From JBNGOQ01 sp050589645 (GTDB taxonomy: Bacteria; Bacteroidota; Bacteroidia; Flavobacteriales; Flavobacteriaceae): a DNA stretch of 64,000 nt. Location of the stretch: positions 62,001-126,000 of the forward strand of contig NZ_JBNGOQ010000004.1 of the NCBI RefSeq assembly GCF_050589645.1. Reading direction: 5' to 3'. Positions 1-8,946 of the stretch are shown piece after piece. The notes beneath the pieces were generated by a model. It made no database searches. It saw only the letters and a list, made by a program, of their open reading frames with translations, and was not told the DNA's origin. Every line of letters begins with the position of its first letter. Position 1 is the first letter of the stretch. The position numbers and the translations under genes were made by a program.

Positions 1-1
1 G

Positions 2-358
2 ACCATCCCAATCTTGAATAAAATTGCACAAGAAGTACCTGGCATCGACCTTAAAATTTTGTTACGGGACGAACATGCGGAGTTGATGGACCATTTTTTG
101 ACCAATGGAACCCGATCCATTCCAAAGCTTGTAATCCTGGATGGGGAATACAATGTGGTGAACACCTGGGGCCCACGCTCAAAAAAGGCAACAAAACTGG
201 TGATGGCCCACAAGGCCCAACATGGAAAAATCAACGATACGTTCAAGGAGGAATTACAGCGTTGGTACAACAAAGACTTGGGAGCAGCAATTATTGAAGA
301 TCTGGCGGAAATGGCAGAATTTGGACATTCCCTGTATTTTGGGAAGGCTGCAAAATAA
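2..358 (+). CDS. Thioredoxin family protein, 3' part only
   Basis: This is the C-terminal part of a thioredoxin-fold protein whose start lies before the window; the frame is open from the first bases. The visible part carries the stretch TRSIPKLVILD, which matches the cis-proline loop that packs against the active site in thioredoxins. It is followed by a long helical tail typical of the Bacteroidota thioredoxin-like family. The CxxC active site, if present, lies upstream and cannot be checked. The gene converges on the DinB gene 13 bases further on, with no clear terminator between them. The fold assignment is fairly safe; the substrate is unknown. Confidence 0.75.
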   Translation, partial: TIPILNKIAQEVPGIDLKILLRDEHAELMDHFLTNGTRSIPKLVILDGEYNVVNTWGPRSKKATKLVMAHKAQHGKINDTFKEELQRWYNKDLGAAIIEDLAEMAEFGHSLYFGKAAK

Positions 359-371
359 GAAGCTCAGGACT

Positions 372-863
372 TTACTGGACGTTTTGATCTTGTGTTCTGT
401 ATTGCAAGGTGGAGGGCGCAACGCCAAAGGAGTCTGGCAATACGATATCGGTGAGTTGTTCAATACCTATTTTTATCAATGCCAGATGGTGTATGGTATG
501 CTCCAGATTGTACATTAGCTCGCGATGGTAGTTGGACTTCAATTTGGTTAGACGCCCGTTCAATTCATAATAGATCAATAGCCTTCTTTGAGGGCGCTCA
601 AGGGCGTTTTGAATCCGCAGCAATCGGTCTATCGCAAAATGTACGTCTAGCTCAATGCGTTGATCTCTTTTTCGCCTGTCGTAAAAAACAGCAGCCGTTT
701 CATAACCGGCCAAAAGGCATTGATAAAATTCTATAATATGCCTAGTGTGCTGTCCTATGCTGGCATGGGACAGGAGGTTGCAGGGTCGGTCATAGCAATC
801 TTTGGGAAGTTGCAACAGCACCTGCTTAAGTTGCTCCAAAATCTGTATGGAAGACGCAAACAT
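372..863 (-). CDS. DinB family protein
   Basis: A 163-residue four-helix-bundle protein of the DinB/YfiT superfamily, whose members often bind a divalent metal and in some cases act as thiol-dependent S-transferases. What is visible: an N-terminal amphipathic helix, then HASIGQHTRHIIEF near residue 33 and HTIHHLALIKIG near residue 127. These supply the spaced histidines expected for the metal site. It starts at an ATG and is about the usual length. It stands alone between a convergent thioredoxin gene and a 234-base gap before yceI. The biochemical role is not predictable from sequence. Confidence 0.8.
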   Translation of the reverse strand: MFASSIQILEQLKQVLLQLPKDCYDRPCNLLSHASIGQHTRHIIEFYQCLLAGYETAAVFYDRRKRDQRIELDVHFAIDRLLRIQNALERPQRRLLIYYELNGRLTKLKSNYHRELMYNLEHTIHHLALIKIGIEQLTDIVLPDSFGVAPSTLQYRTQDQNVQ

Positions 864-1097
864 AGTTTAGGCTTTTTTTCTACAAATACAACAGCCGGAA
901 CAGCCGATATTCTGGCGGACGTTTCAACTCATGACATATAAAATATAGTGAGCACAGTTAAAAAGATATCGTATATCCCATACCGCGAAACATCCATAAC
1001 AACTCTAAAACACAAAACCATCAATAATCAAAAATATGAACATCGAATTGTGCTGCCCAGCTGCTGTTTTTTGTACTATTTTAAACGTTACTATGTA

Positions 1098-1661
1098 TTA
1101 TTCCTTTGTATAGACCGCTTTTACGGTCACTTCCACTTCCTTGGCTACGTTGGTAGATGGTTTGCCCTTGGTAAAGGTGATGCCATAATCGGCCAGGACC
1201 ACCATCATTTTTGATTCCAGGGACACGGTCCCACCAGCAACCGTAAGCGTTGCCTTTTCGTTCATGGGTTTGGTTTCGCCCTTAATATTCAACGCTCCTG
1301 CCACCGCAGCCTCGTAAGTACCGTCCTGGCTAAAATCAACACTTTCCAGATTGGTAATCTTTCCGGTAAACTTTGCCTTGGGAAATTTCTTGGTGTTCAA
1401 AAAGCCTTTGCTATTAAAATGTTTTTGCATGAGGGCCTTCTCAAATTCAAAGCTTTGCATGGGCACGGAATACACCAGATCGCCCGTTTCCGTATCAAGC
1501 GTGCTCACCACCTTGTAGTTGTTCGCCGTAATGTCCTCCAAGGCCGTATGCGAAAAGAAGCTGATGTGTGCATCCTTGCTCACCAATTTGCCCATTAGGG
1601 GCTTAAAGGCCATGAATACCAAAGCTATTGATACCATAGCCATTACCGATAGTTTGTTCAT
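1098..1661 (-). CDS. YceI family protein
   Basis: A 187-residue protein of the YceI family: extracytoplasmic lipocalin-like barrels that bind long isoprenoid chains such as polyprenyl quinones. The first 22 residues form a signal peptide (hydrophobic run VSIALVFMAF). The mature part has the family pattern of alternating strands, with ISFFSHTALEDITANNY near the start, KFTGKITNLESVDF in the middle, and a final strand EVEVTVKAVY. The neighbour upstream on the same strand is a small OB-fold protein ending 34 bases away, so the two may be cotranscribed. The 234 bases between this stop and the DinB start hold no gene that I can recognise. Confidence 0.85.
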   Translation of the reverse strand: MNKLSVMAMVSIALVFMAFKPLMGKLVSKDAHISFFSHTALEDITANNYKVVSTLDTETGDLVYSVPMQSFEFEKALMQKHFNSKGFLNTKKFPKAKFTGKITNLESVDFSQDGTYEAAVAGALNIKGETKPMNEKATLTVAGGTVSLESKMMVVLADYGITFTKGKPSTNVAKEVEVTVKAVYTKE

Positions 1662-1695
1662 TTTTACTTGCTTTTAAAAGGTTACTATTTGATAT

Positions 1696-2169
1696 TTATT
1701 TTTCGATTACATCACATTTTTCCATGATCACGTCCTCATAAAGATCCAGATCCTCGTCAAAACCTGCACCGGAGCGTATAACACCTTTTACGGTAATGGT
1801 ATGGCCTATATCCAAATTTTCCACCTTCTTGCCCGTGGCTTCGGTAAAGGTGCAGCTTACCCCAGCATGTTCGGTAGCTTCCTTGAGCAGGACCACTTTC
1901 TGTTGGTTCAGGTCCTCGCGGATGGAGAATATTTTTCCGGTGACAGCCAATATTTTTGAATCCCCTTCCTCCTGAAGGTATTTGTCGTTTGCCGAAGGGG
2001 CATCGGCCAAATATTGGTTTACAATTTCTGTTGACGATAAACGGAAATCTATCTGCGCAGCTTGCACATCCCGGTGGGGCAGGTTAAACATATAATAGGC
2101 AATACCAAGCGCCACTAGTACGCCGATACCGAGCGTGCCGGAGATTATTTTAGTGGTCCTTTTTATCAT
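1696..2169 (-). CDS. OB-fold (tRNA_anti-like) membrane-anchored protein
   Basis: About 157 residues from the chosen ATG at 2169 (start MIKRTTK). A longer frame exists upstream, but its residues are not protein-like. The N-terminus has basic residues followed by a transmembrane or signal-anchor segment (GTLGIGVLVALGIAYYMF). The rest, with the core pattern VTGKIFSIREDL ... VVLLKEA ... HTITVKGVIRSGAG, matches the OB-fold tRNA_anti-like proteins found beside YceI genes in flavobacteria. A conserved Cys lies in GVSCTF and another near the C-terminus (EKCDV). It probably forms an operon with yceI. Function unknown; most likely in the periplasm. Confidence 0.7.
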   Translation of the reverse strand: MIKRTTKIISGTLGIGVLVALGIAYYMFNLPHRDVQAAQIDFRLSSTEIVNQYLADAPSANDKYLQEEGDSKILAVTGKIFSIREDLNQQKVVLLKEATEHAGVSCTFTEATGKKVENLDIGHTITVKGVIRSGAGFDEDLDLYEDVIMEKCDVIEK

Positions 2170-2414
2170 TGTGCCCATAGATTTTGCGAACGAATAGACG
2201 TAGATCCTTACAATCCTGACAGGGGACGCGGTATTTTTTCGGACTATGAGAACCACATGGAACAATCCCAGATTGTAGCGCAATCCATCTCCTTGAGTGC
2301 ACAAAAAGGGTTTTTAAAGCACCAGGAAGTGGGAACAGGGCGCTAATTTCTGAAAGTTAAGGCGTTATTTACCGACCTTAATTACAGAGATGTTGTCTTA
2401 ATCGATTAAACGCC

Positions 2415-2978
2415 ATGCCACACGATGTCGAAAGTTGGTTCCATAAGTATTCGGATGAACTGTTCCGATGGAGCTTTTATAAAACATCGTCCAGGGAAAT
2501 AGCGGAAGATTTGGTGCAGGAAACCTTCTTGGCCGCCGTAAAAAATCACAAAAACTTCGAGGAAAAAGCGTCGGCAAAGACCTGGTTGTTCTCCATACTG
2601 AACCATAAGATAATTGACTACTACAGAAAAAAGGTCAAAAGCATCACGGTTGACGGAACCCGGGCCGAACAGAACTTTGTACAACAGACCGATTCCCATT
2701 TTGATGCCCACCAACGATGGACCTTGTCCAAGGGAGCGGTATTATGGGAAGAGGAATCACATCTGTTGGACAATATGGAATTCAGGAAGGTAATGGGCAG
2801 TTGTATGGCAGAACTCCCGGAAAACTGGCGTTTGGTCATCACCTCCAAGTATCTGTTGAACAAGAAGGGTCAAGAGATCTGTCAGGAACTAAAGGTAACG
2901 CCGTCCAATTATTGGCAAATGGTACATCGGGCGAAATTAATGCTCAAAAAATGCATTGATCGCCTTTGGAAACGCTAA
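2415..2978 (+). CDS. ECF-type RNA polymerase sigma factor
   Basis: A 187-residue extracytoplasmic-function sigma factor that would direct RNA polymerase to a stress or envelope regulon. Region 2 is clear: SREIAEDLVQETFLAAVKN, then AKTWLFSILNHKIIDYYRKK, the core-binding and -10 recognition helices. After a variable linker, region 4 (LPENWRLVITSKYLLNKKGQEI ... VTPSNYWQMVHRAKLML) gives the -35 recognition helix-turn-helix. The length is normal for the family. The next gene starts 20 bases after the stop and encodes a small cysteine-containing protein of the kind that accompanies such sigma factors, so the pair is likely cotranscribed. Confidence 0.88.
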   Translation: MPHDVESWFHKYSDELFRWSFYKTSSREIAEDLVQETFLAAVKNHKNFEEKASAKTWLFSILNHKIIDYYRKKVKSITVDGTRAEQNFVQQTDSHFDAHQRWTLSKGAVLWEEESHLLDNMEFRKVMGSCMAELPENWRLVITSKYLLNKKGQEICQELKVTPSNYWQMVHRAKLMLKKCIDRLWKR

Positions 2979-2998
2979 ATCTTCAAACTCGTTTCGGT

Positions 2999-3277
2999 AT
3001 GGTCAAAACGCTTATGAACATCATGTTCCTCTCCTGCAAGCAGGTTACGGAGCTGGTCGAAAAAAAACAGCTCGTGGGCTTGTCGACAATCGAAAGCATG
3101 CGGTTCAGATTGCATGTGGTCATGTGCGCTGCCTGCAAATCCTACGAAAGACAATCCCTCTTGATCGAACAAGCCCTAAAGCGAATGATACAAGTCTCCC
3201 GATCGGATAAGGATGCGGCCCAACTGCACCCTGACACTAAACTGAAAATCCTGGAAAAAATAAAAACATCGAAATAA
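2999..3277 (+). CDS. Small putative anti-sigma factor / zinc-finger-like protein
   Basis: About 92 residues from the first ATG in frame; an upstream TTG at 2966 would overlap the sigma gene by 13 bases. It contains FLSCKQVTELVEKKQ followed about 35 residues later by HVVMCAACKSYERQS. This His/Cys arrangement resembles the zinc-binding anti-sigma domain (HxxxCxxC). The C-terminal half is charged and lacks the membrane segment of classical anti-sigma factors, so it would be a soluble or zinc-sensing partner. Position directly after the ECF sigma gene supports a role in controlling it. The role is inferred from context and the cysteine motif. Confidence 0.65.
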   Translation: MVKTLMNIMFLSCKQVTELVEKKQLVGLSTIESMRFRLHVVMCAACKSYERQSLLIEQALKRMIQVSRSDKDAAQLHPDTKLKILEKIKTSK

Positions 3278-3285
3278 CGGCTTTC

Positions 3286-4104
3286 CTATTTTAAAGGCGA
3301 AAACGATGTGGGATTCAGCAGCACATGGACCAAGGAATCGACCAAAGGACCGTCCTTTCTGGAATTGGCGTAGGCCGACTTCCAATTGGGATCTTCCCCA
3401 AAGCGCTTCCAGGCCTCTTTTCTTTCAAGGGTGTCCGGAAAACTTATGAGATAAACCAGAGTATTGTTGAACCCTTCCTGGCCTTCGTCCAAATCAAAGT
3501 ACGCAATATTTGTCATCCCATTGTTGGTAAATATATCGAGCGTATGGTCCTTAAAACGGGCGTTGAGATTATCGAGTTTGCCTGTATGCGTATAATAGGT
3601 TCTAAGGGAAAAAACACGCGGGCCCTTATCCTCCTTTTTAAGTGGTGGGGAATAATCGGTATAATTTAAAAACAGCTGATCTACGGAGTCTACCAATTTT
3701 CCTTCAACAATGGAATTGGCATAGGCCTGCTTCCATTCGGGATCGTCCCTGAACGATGCCCAAGCTGAGTCCCTCTGCCCCTTACTTTCATAGCCAAGCA
3801 GATAAACGAGCTTGTTTTCGGTGTTCTCTATCGGTGTCCAATAACCCATGTTCAGCATGCCGTTTTTTTCAAAAATCTTTAGGGTGTAGTCCTCGAACCT
3901 TTTCAAAAGAGCGTTCAACTTATTAGGGGCGGCGTAATAGGTCCTAAGCTCAAAGAAGACTGGATCTGTCATTTCATCGGCAGGCATTGCCTCCGTCGCC
4001 GTGCGCTGCATTTTTGATTTGTTCGATGGCTTGCACGCCACCAGGCAAAGGAGCAATAGAAAGGATAAATATTTCAAAACGTTAGCGATTAGGGTTGTTG
4101 CCAA
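3286..4104 (-). CDS. NIPSNAP family lipoprotein with two tandem domains
   Basis: A 272-residue protein with an N-terminal lipoprotein signal (LLLCLVACKP, lipid-accepting Cys near residue 24). Two copies of a NIPSNAP ferredoxin-like domain follow. The first starts at FFELRTYYAAPNKLNALLKR and the second at VFSLRTYYTHTGKLDNLNAR; each ends in a WASFRDDPEWKQAYANS-like or equivalent motif. The internal repeat is direct evidence for duplication. NIPSNAP domains form dimeric alpha-beta barrels whose substrates are mostly unknown. The gene converges on the anti-sigma-like gene with 8 bases between stops. It is probably anchored in the periplasm or outer membrane. Confidence 0.85.
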   Translation of the reverse strand: MATTLIANVLKYLSFLLLLCLVACKPSNKSKMQRTATEAMPADEMTDPVFFELRTYYAAPNKLNALLKRFEDYTLKIFEKNGMLNMGYWTPIENTENKLVYLLGYESKGQRDSAWASFRDDPEWKQAYANSIVEGKLVDSVDQLFLNYTDYSPPLKKEDKGPRVFSLRTYYTHTGKLDNLNARFKDHTLDIFTNNGMTNIAYFDLDEGQEGFNNTLVYLISFPDTLERKEAWKRFGEDPNWKSAYANSRKDGPLVDSLVHVLLNPTSFSPLK

Positions 4105-4290
4105 AAAGATACAGATAAATACGTTAAAAAAGGTACCTAAACCCCTTTACTCGCGCCTTCCTTTAGAAAATGAGAAGGAAAGGACATTTTTTGCTATAGA
4201 AGTTAGCGCAAAAACAGATAATTTTAGGGATTGACAAAGAAGCGCCTCCACAGGCCGCTCAATTACGACCCAAAAAAGAGTAAAAGTACT

Positions 4291-5052
4291 ATGGGAGCAT
4301 TAAAGGACCGGGTAATAATCGTCACTGGGGCCACCAGTGGTATGGGCAGGGCCATGGCGAAAACCTTTGCCGAGGAAGGGGCAAGTCTTGTCATTGCCGG
4401 ACGTAACCGGGAACGTGGGGAGTCCTTATTGGCGGAACTGCAGCAGATTCATCCCAATAGCGCCTTGGTCTGTGGCGATATTGGCACTCCGGATACCAAC
4501 AAAGAGTTGGTGGAGACCGCGGTGGACCGCTTTGGAAAATTGGACACCATCGTCGCCAATGCAGGGGTACTTGGCCTGGGGGAGGTCACTTCCCTTTCCA
4601 TCGAATCTTGGCACGAAACGCTGAACACCAATCTTAGCTCACTCTTTTATCTTGCCAAATACGCTTTGCCCCATATGCTCAAAAATAAATTCGGGATAGT
4701 ATTGGCCAATGCCTCCATAGCGGCCTTTAAGGCCTTCCCCAAACACCCGGCATACTGTGCTTCCAAGGCGGCCCAGGTGGCTTTGATAAAGCAGATGGCC
4801 AAGGACTATGGCCCTTTGGTACGGGCCAACGCGATATGTCCGGGTCCTGTAGACACCCCGTTGATATGGGACTCTGCCAAAGCTTTTGAATTTCCGCAGG
4901 AGGCTGTGGCCCAGGCCGCAGAGGCTACGCTGGTACAGCGGCTTGGAACTCCCGATGATATTGCCAAGCTGGCCCTGTTCCTTTTGTCCGAGAACGCTTC
5001 CTTTATTACGGGATCCACAATAAACATTGATGGAGGGATAATGGTGGGGTAA
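4291..5052 (+). CDS. SDR family NAD(P)-dependent oxidoreductase
   Basis: A 253-residue classical short-chain dehydrogenase/reductase, started at the ATG at 4291; an upstream TTG would add a non-conserved extension. The cofactor loop TGATSGMG lies at residues 12-19 and NAG at 90-92. The catalytic Ser is in NAS (142), with Tyr155 and Lys159 in YCASK. ICPGPVDTPL and the C-terminal SFITGSTINIDGG are also typical. It probably oxidises or reduces a small alcohol or keto compound in the cytosol. The next gene on the strand is a Gfo/Idh/MocA oxidoreductase, so both may act on sugars or polyols, but substrate cannot be read from the sequence. Confidence 0.9.
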   Translation: MGALKDRVIIVTGATSGMGRAMAKTFAEEGASLVIAGRNRERGESLLAELQQIHPNSALVCGDIGTPDTNKELVETAVDRFGKLDTIVANAGVLGLGEVTSLSIESWHETLNTNLSSLFYLAKYALPHMLKNKFGIVLANASIAAFKAFPKHPAYCASKAAQVALIKQMAKDYGPLVRANAICPGPVDTPLIWDSAKAFEFPQEAVAQAAEATLVQRLGTPDDIAKLALFLLSENASFITGSTINIDGGIMVG

Positions 5053-5089
5053 AGCATGTTGGGGTGAGGCCAGGTTCTGGATGAATAGT

Positions 5090-5113
5090 GGATTCCTGCC
5101 TTCGCAGGAATCC
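5090..5113. repeat. Dispersed palindromic repeat hairpin
   Basis: A perfect hairpin of two 10-base arms (GGATTCCTGC and its complement) around the loop CTTC, in the gap between the SDR and Gfo/Idh genes. There is no T-run, so it is not a good intrinsic terminator. It looks like a copy of a common dispersed palindrome; related but imperfect versions occur at 9457-9486 and 9620-9644. Confidence 0.6.
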
Positions 5114-5170
5114 AGAAAATAGGCCTAAGCGACTATTCGATCCAACAGGGACCAAAATAAAAAGAAACAA

Positions 5171-6232
5171 ATGAAAACGTATAGTGTATTGGTGGCGGGC
5201 TGCGGTAACATGGGAACTTCCCATGCAAGGGCGTACCACAAACTTGACAAATTTACCATAGTAGGCCTGGTAAGCCGCAATCCCGAAAGCCGCGATAAAC
5301 TGTCCCGGGAATTGGGCGGATTGCCGACCTTTTCCGATTTTGACGAGGCCTTAAAAGCCACCGCCCCCGAGGTCGTTTCCATAAACACCTACCCGGAAAC
5401 CCATGCAGATTACGTTCGGAAAAGCCTTAGGGCCGGAGCACATGTCTTTGTGGAAAAGCCCTTGGCCACCACGGTTGCGGAGGCAAAAGAACTGGCAGCA
5501 CTGGCCCAGACCGTGGACCGCAAGATGGTGATTGGTTACATTTTACGGGTGCATCCGGCCTGGAGCAAATTCGTTGCCCTGGCCCGCTCCCTGGGAAAGC
5601 CCCTGGTGATGCGGATGAACCTGAACCAACAAAGTTCAGGAAACCAATGGATTACCCATAAAAATTTGATGAACTCCATGTCGCCTATCGTAGATTGCGG
5701 AGTGCACTATGTTGATATCATGTGCCAAATGACAATGGCAAAACCGGTAAAGGTAAGTGCTATTGGTGCCAGATTAAGCGATGAAATTGACGTGGAAATG
5801 TATAATTATGGGCAATTGCAGGTGACCTTCGAAGATGGCTCGGTAGGCTGGTACGAGGCCGGCTGGGGACCCATGATCAGCGAAACCGCTTTTTTTGTCA
5901 AGGACGTAATGGGGCCAAAGGGAAGTGTGAGCATTGTGGAAAAAACGGATGCGGAATCCGATAATATCGAAGGACATACCCAAACGGGCTGTCTGCAGAT
6001 ACACCATGGACAATTGGATGAAAAAGGGGTTTTTACCAAACCCGACGAATTCCTGTACACGGACGATGAACCGGACCACGACGCGCTCTGCCAAATGGAG
6101 CAGGAGTTCCTGTTAAATGCCATAGAACAGTCCCTGGACCTATCGGACCATATTGGGGATGCGATCAGCAGTTTGCAGGTGGTGCTAGCTGCAGATGAAT
6201 CTGTCAGGACAGGAAAGACCATATTGTTGTAG
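5171..6232 (+). CDS. Gfo/Idh/MocA family oxidoreductase
   Basis: A 353-residue NAD(P)-dependent oxidoreductase. The Rossmann nucleotide loop is GCGNMGTSH (residues 10-18) and the family EKP motif (VFVEKPLATT) is at 95-97, where the Lys is the usual catalytic residue. The C-terminal half has the GFO_IDH_MocA substrate domain, with VDCGVHYVDIMCQM supplying the His used in catalysis. Members act on sugars, inositols or amino-sugar derivatives in the cytosol. It lies 118 bases after an SDR gene on the same strand and may work with it. The exact substrate is unknown. Confidence 0.9.
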   Translation: MKTYSVLVAGCGNMGTSHARAYHKLDKFTIVGLVSRNPESRDKLSRELGGLPTFSDFDEALKATAPEVVSINTYPETHADYVRKSLRAGAHVFVEKPLATTVAEAKELAALAQTVDRKMVIGYILRVHPAWSKFVALARSLGKPLVMRMNLNQQSSGNQWITHKNLMNSMSPIVDCGVHYVDIMCQMTMAKPVKVSAIGARLSDEIDVEMYNYGQLQVTFEDGSVGWYEAGWGPMISETAFFVKDVMGPKGSVSIVEKTDAESDNIEGHTQTGCLQIHHGQLDEKGVFTKPDEFLYTDDEPDHDALCQMEQEFLLNAIEQSLDLSDHIGDAISSLQVVLAADESVRTGKTILL

Positions 6233-6304
6233 CAAGGAAGCTCTAAAGGGGCAATTGAAATAGTACAAGTTTAGGGTAAATGAAGAAGAACAGAAACAAC
6301 ACTT

Positions 6305-8608
6305 TTGAAAAATAAAAGGCTGCACATATTTTGGTTGATCGTATTCCTTTGCGGGCTAAGGACGGGCTTTGGACAAGAGTACAATACGCTTGGACCAGAA
6401 GCACAAACACGGCTAAAACTACGGTCGCACGTATTGGTCGATCTCAACGAGCTCAACCTCGCCGACCTACAGACGGTAATGGAAGGTAAGACCCCGCTCG
6501 CCGTTTTTCTTTCCGAAAACGACGCGGTCAACACTGCTTTTTTTGATACCTATGGCACCTATTCCGATTCCTTGGTCGTGTTGGAGGACAAGGTCGTGGA
6601 ATTGCCGGTTTCCAAAGAAATTACCGTGCTTCAGATTCCTGAGCGCTATGTGGAAATTTATCATTTAAACGGATTCAGCGGGGATTCCGAGGACGACTTT
6701 GGTAGCACGGGAGCGCTGCATTTGGTGCAGTTTGATGAAGCAGAACTTGCCCTGGAACACAAATGCATGGCCATATGGAACCGTTTTGGCACCCTTCCCA
6801 ATTTTATTAAGACCACCGGCAACACCTTGGGCCAAGTGGATAGTCTGGTCCGCCAGATCAACACCATGGAAAAAGTGTTCGGCCAGGTCCGGACCCAAGA
6901 AGGACCCTTGCACGGGGTGGCGTTTAAGGATTTTAGAAAAAGCAGGGTCAATGGGTTTTTTTCCTTTCCCATTTTGGAGGAGGAGCCAACCTTGCCCGTT
7001 TTGGTTCCCCACAAGGCAGGGTATCGATTTTCCCCTGACATTATTTTTACGGCCGTGGAGAACCAGCACAACCCCAAGGACTTTGTCGCTTTTCGTCTCG
7101 ACACCGATTTTGGCTTAACGGATGAATTCGTGTTTAGGGAATCCGTGGTCAATACGGTTCGGAAAAACGATAAGGAGATCATTTCCAATGGCGTGGAGAT
7201 TAACGAAGACCCTTTGTTCGGCACGGTGGGTTTTTTTGGGGATCGCGCTTATGTGGATGCCGGGTTGGGCAGCAGGGTAGCCTTGCAGTCGGAATTTACC
7301 ATATCAGCCTGGGTGAAACCCACCACCCTGGACCTTAACAACAGTATTTTGGGGAAGGGCGACAATTTTGTGCTAAAGCTGCACGAAGGCTTCCTGACCT
7401 TCACCATGGCGGGCATAAAGGATTATATTTCGGAGGCCTCACCGATTCCCCTGAACCAATGGACGCATGTTGCCTTGGTCCATGCCAAACTGGACAACGA
7501 ACTACTTTTTTACGTAAACGGGGAACGCACGGATAGGGTGAAGTTGATTTCGGAATACGTACCGTCTACCTATCATATTTTAGTGGGGAGCAATCTTTGG
7601 GAAGAGTTTTTTGCCGGTTACTTGGGCCAAATCAAAATTTGGGAAAGAGAACTCAATGCCGAGGAGATACGGTATCAATATGAGCACCCGCACAAGGAAA
7701 GCAAAGGATTTCCCTATACCTTTTCCCTCATTGCAATAGTGTTGGTTTCACTACTTGCCCTTACCATTTTTATATGGAGAAAAAAGAGCAAAAAGAAGGA
7801 GACAGCTTCTTTGTATAAACCGATACCTACGCCCAAAATTCAAAACAAAACTGTTGAATACCAAGGGCGGGCTGAGCAGTTGAGGTGTTTCGGTACCTTA
7901 AGGGTCTACGATGCATCGGGAAGGGATCTTGCCAAAAAGCTTTCCCCAAAACTAAAGGAGATATTTACCCTTATTCTTTTGTACAGTCAGGAGCAAGGGA
8001 AAGGGATTTCTACCAACCATCTAACAGAACTACTGTGGCCGGGCCTTACCAGCCAAGGCGCCAAAAACACCAGGGGGACCAGCATACAGAACCTAAGGAC
8101 CGTATTGGCCTCTTCCTCGGAAATAGAACTCGCCTTTGTCAACAAGCACTGGTATATGCAAATCGGTGACGGATGTTATTTTGACTATGGGGAATGCCAA
8201 AACTACCTGGATCTGTTCCTTAGGGAAAACTATGAGGTGTCCCTGTTGGAAAAAGAATTGCCAAAAGTACTTTCCATTTTACAGGAGGGCCGACTGTTGG
8301 CCAGCAGTAGTCGTTCCTGGCTAGATCCCTTTATCGAAAAATTCAGCAATAGGATCATTGAGCAGTGTTTGCGATGCTCCGTGGAGCTCAACATGGAAAA
8401 GCACGCCGATTTGCTCTTTCGGATCGCAGAGGTCATATACCTCTATGATGAACTGAACGAGAAGGCACTTCGCCTAAAGCTACAGGTCCTGGTAAAACAG
8501 GGAAAATTAAGTTTGGCGCATACCGTGCACGACAATTTTGCCAAGCTATATCGCAAATTATACGATGAGGACTATGGAGTATCCTTTCAGCAAATAGTTT
8601 CGGGATAG
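6305..8608 (+). CDS. LamG - transmembrane - SARP-like winged-helix protein
   Basis: A 767-residue protein that appears to link an extracytoplasmic sensor to a cytoplasmic DNA-binding domain. Residues 1-23 are a signal peptide ending FGQ; 24-300 are unassigned. Residues about 300-460 form a LamG/concanavalin-like domain (FTISAWVKPTTLDL, WTHVALVHAK, GYLGQIKIWERELNAEEI). A transmembrane helix lies at about 470-491, followed by the basic stop WRKKSKKK. Residues about 525-620 resemble an OmpR/SARP winged helix (LSPKLKEIFTLILLY, STNHLTELLWPG, SIQNLRTVL). Residues about 640-760 resemble a BTAD helical domain ending KLYDEDYGVSFQQI. The start is a TTG, the only one that gives a proper signal peptide; a 12-codon frame (ATG at 6280) overlaps it. 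Ligand and targets are unknown. Confidence 0.75.
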   Translation: MKNKRLHIFWLIVFLCGLRTGFGQEYNTLGPEAQTRLKLRSHVLVDLNELNLADLQTVMEGKTPLAVFLSENDAVNTAFFDTYGTYSDSLVVLEDKVVELPVSKEITVLQIPERYVEIYHLNGFSGDSEDDFGSTGALHLVQFDEAELALEHKCMAIWNRFGTLPNFIKTTGNTLGQVDSLVRQINTMEKVFGQVRTQEGPLHGVAFKDFRKSRVNGFFSFPILEEEPTLPVLVPHKAGYRFSPDIIFTAVENQHNPKDFVAFRLDTDFGLTDEFVFRESVVNTVRKNDKEIISNGVEINEDPLFGTVGFFGDRAYVDAGLGSRVALQSEFTISAWVKPTTLDLNNSILGKGDNFVLKLHEGFLTFTMAGIKDYISEASPIPLNQWTHVALVHAKLDNELLFYVNGERTDRVKLISEYVPSTYHILVGSNLWEEFFAGYLGQIKIWERELNAEEIRYQYEHPHKESKGFPYTFSLIAIVLVSLLALTIFIWRKKSKKKETASLYKPIPTPKIQNKTVEYQGRAEQLRCFGTLRVYDASGRDLAKKLSPKLKEIFTLILLYSQEQGKGISTNHLTELLWPGLTSQGAKNTRGTSIQNLRTVLASSSEIELAFVNKHWYMQIGDGCYFDYGECQNYLDLFLRENYEVSLLEKELPKVLSILQEGRLLASSSRSWLDPFIEKFSNRIIEQCLRCSVELNMEKHADLLFRIAEVIYLYDELNEKALRLKLQVLVKQGKLSLAHTVHDNFAKLYRKLYDEDYGVSFQQIVSG

Positions 8609-8740
8609 GGATTATTAGTTGGCAGTGAGCAGTTGGCGGTTGACGGTAGGCCATAAGTGTGGGTTATGAATTATGGATTAAAGAGTTAAGGATTGATGAA
8701 TTATGAGTGATGGGTTAGGGCTGACGGGGAACAATTGTCA

Positions 8741-8822
8741 ATCAACAGTAAACGAGAAACCAGAAACAGTAAACAGTTGGCAGTTATCGGTTGACAGTAA
8801 GCAGTTAACAGTTGACGGTAGA
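8741..8822. repeat. Degenerate CAGTTGGCAGT-type repeat cluster
   Basis: Loosely repeated blocks such as CAGTAAACAGTTGGCAGTT, TTGACAGTAAGCAGTTAACA and GAAACCAGAAACAGT lie within a gene-free stretch that runs from 8609 to 10088. Similar words recur around 8610-8640, 9330-9350, 9676-9700 and 9810-9840. No gene or promoter could be recognised here. The longer phrase ATTATGAGTGATGGGTT also occurs twice (about 8700 and 9354), so parts of the island are internal copies. Confidence 0.6.
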
Positions 8823-8946
8823 TGGCTGTACGTATTAAATGTTAAGTGATAGGCGTAAATACCACATTCAACTTTCGTAATTCGAAATTCATCATTCGTG
8901 GTTCCAAACAGCTCCTTCCTTTTGTTAAGGGAAGGTGGCCCCGACC

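Noticed and set aside
2183..2346. Plus-strand open stretch reading IDVDPYNPDRGRGIFSDYENH and ending in TAA, looking like a protein tail
   Set aside because: It overlaps antisense the start of the OB-fold gene, has no visible start and matches no family I know; it may be a remnant but I cannot support it.
5090..5113. Strong hairpin as an intrinsic terminator for the SDR gene
   Set aside because: No T-run on either strand, and related copies elsewhere show it is a dispersed palindrome.
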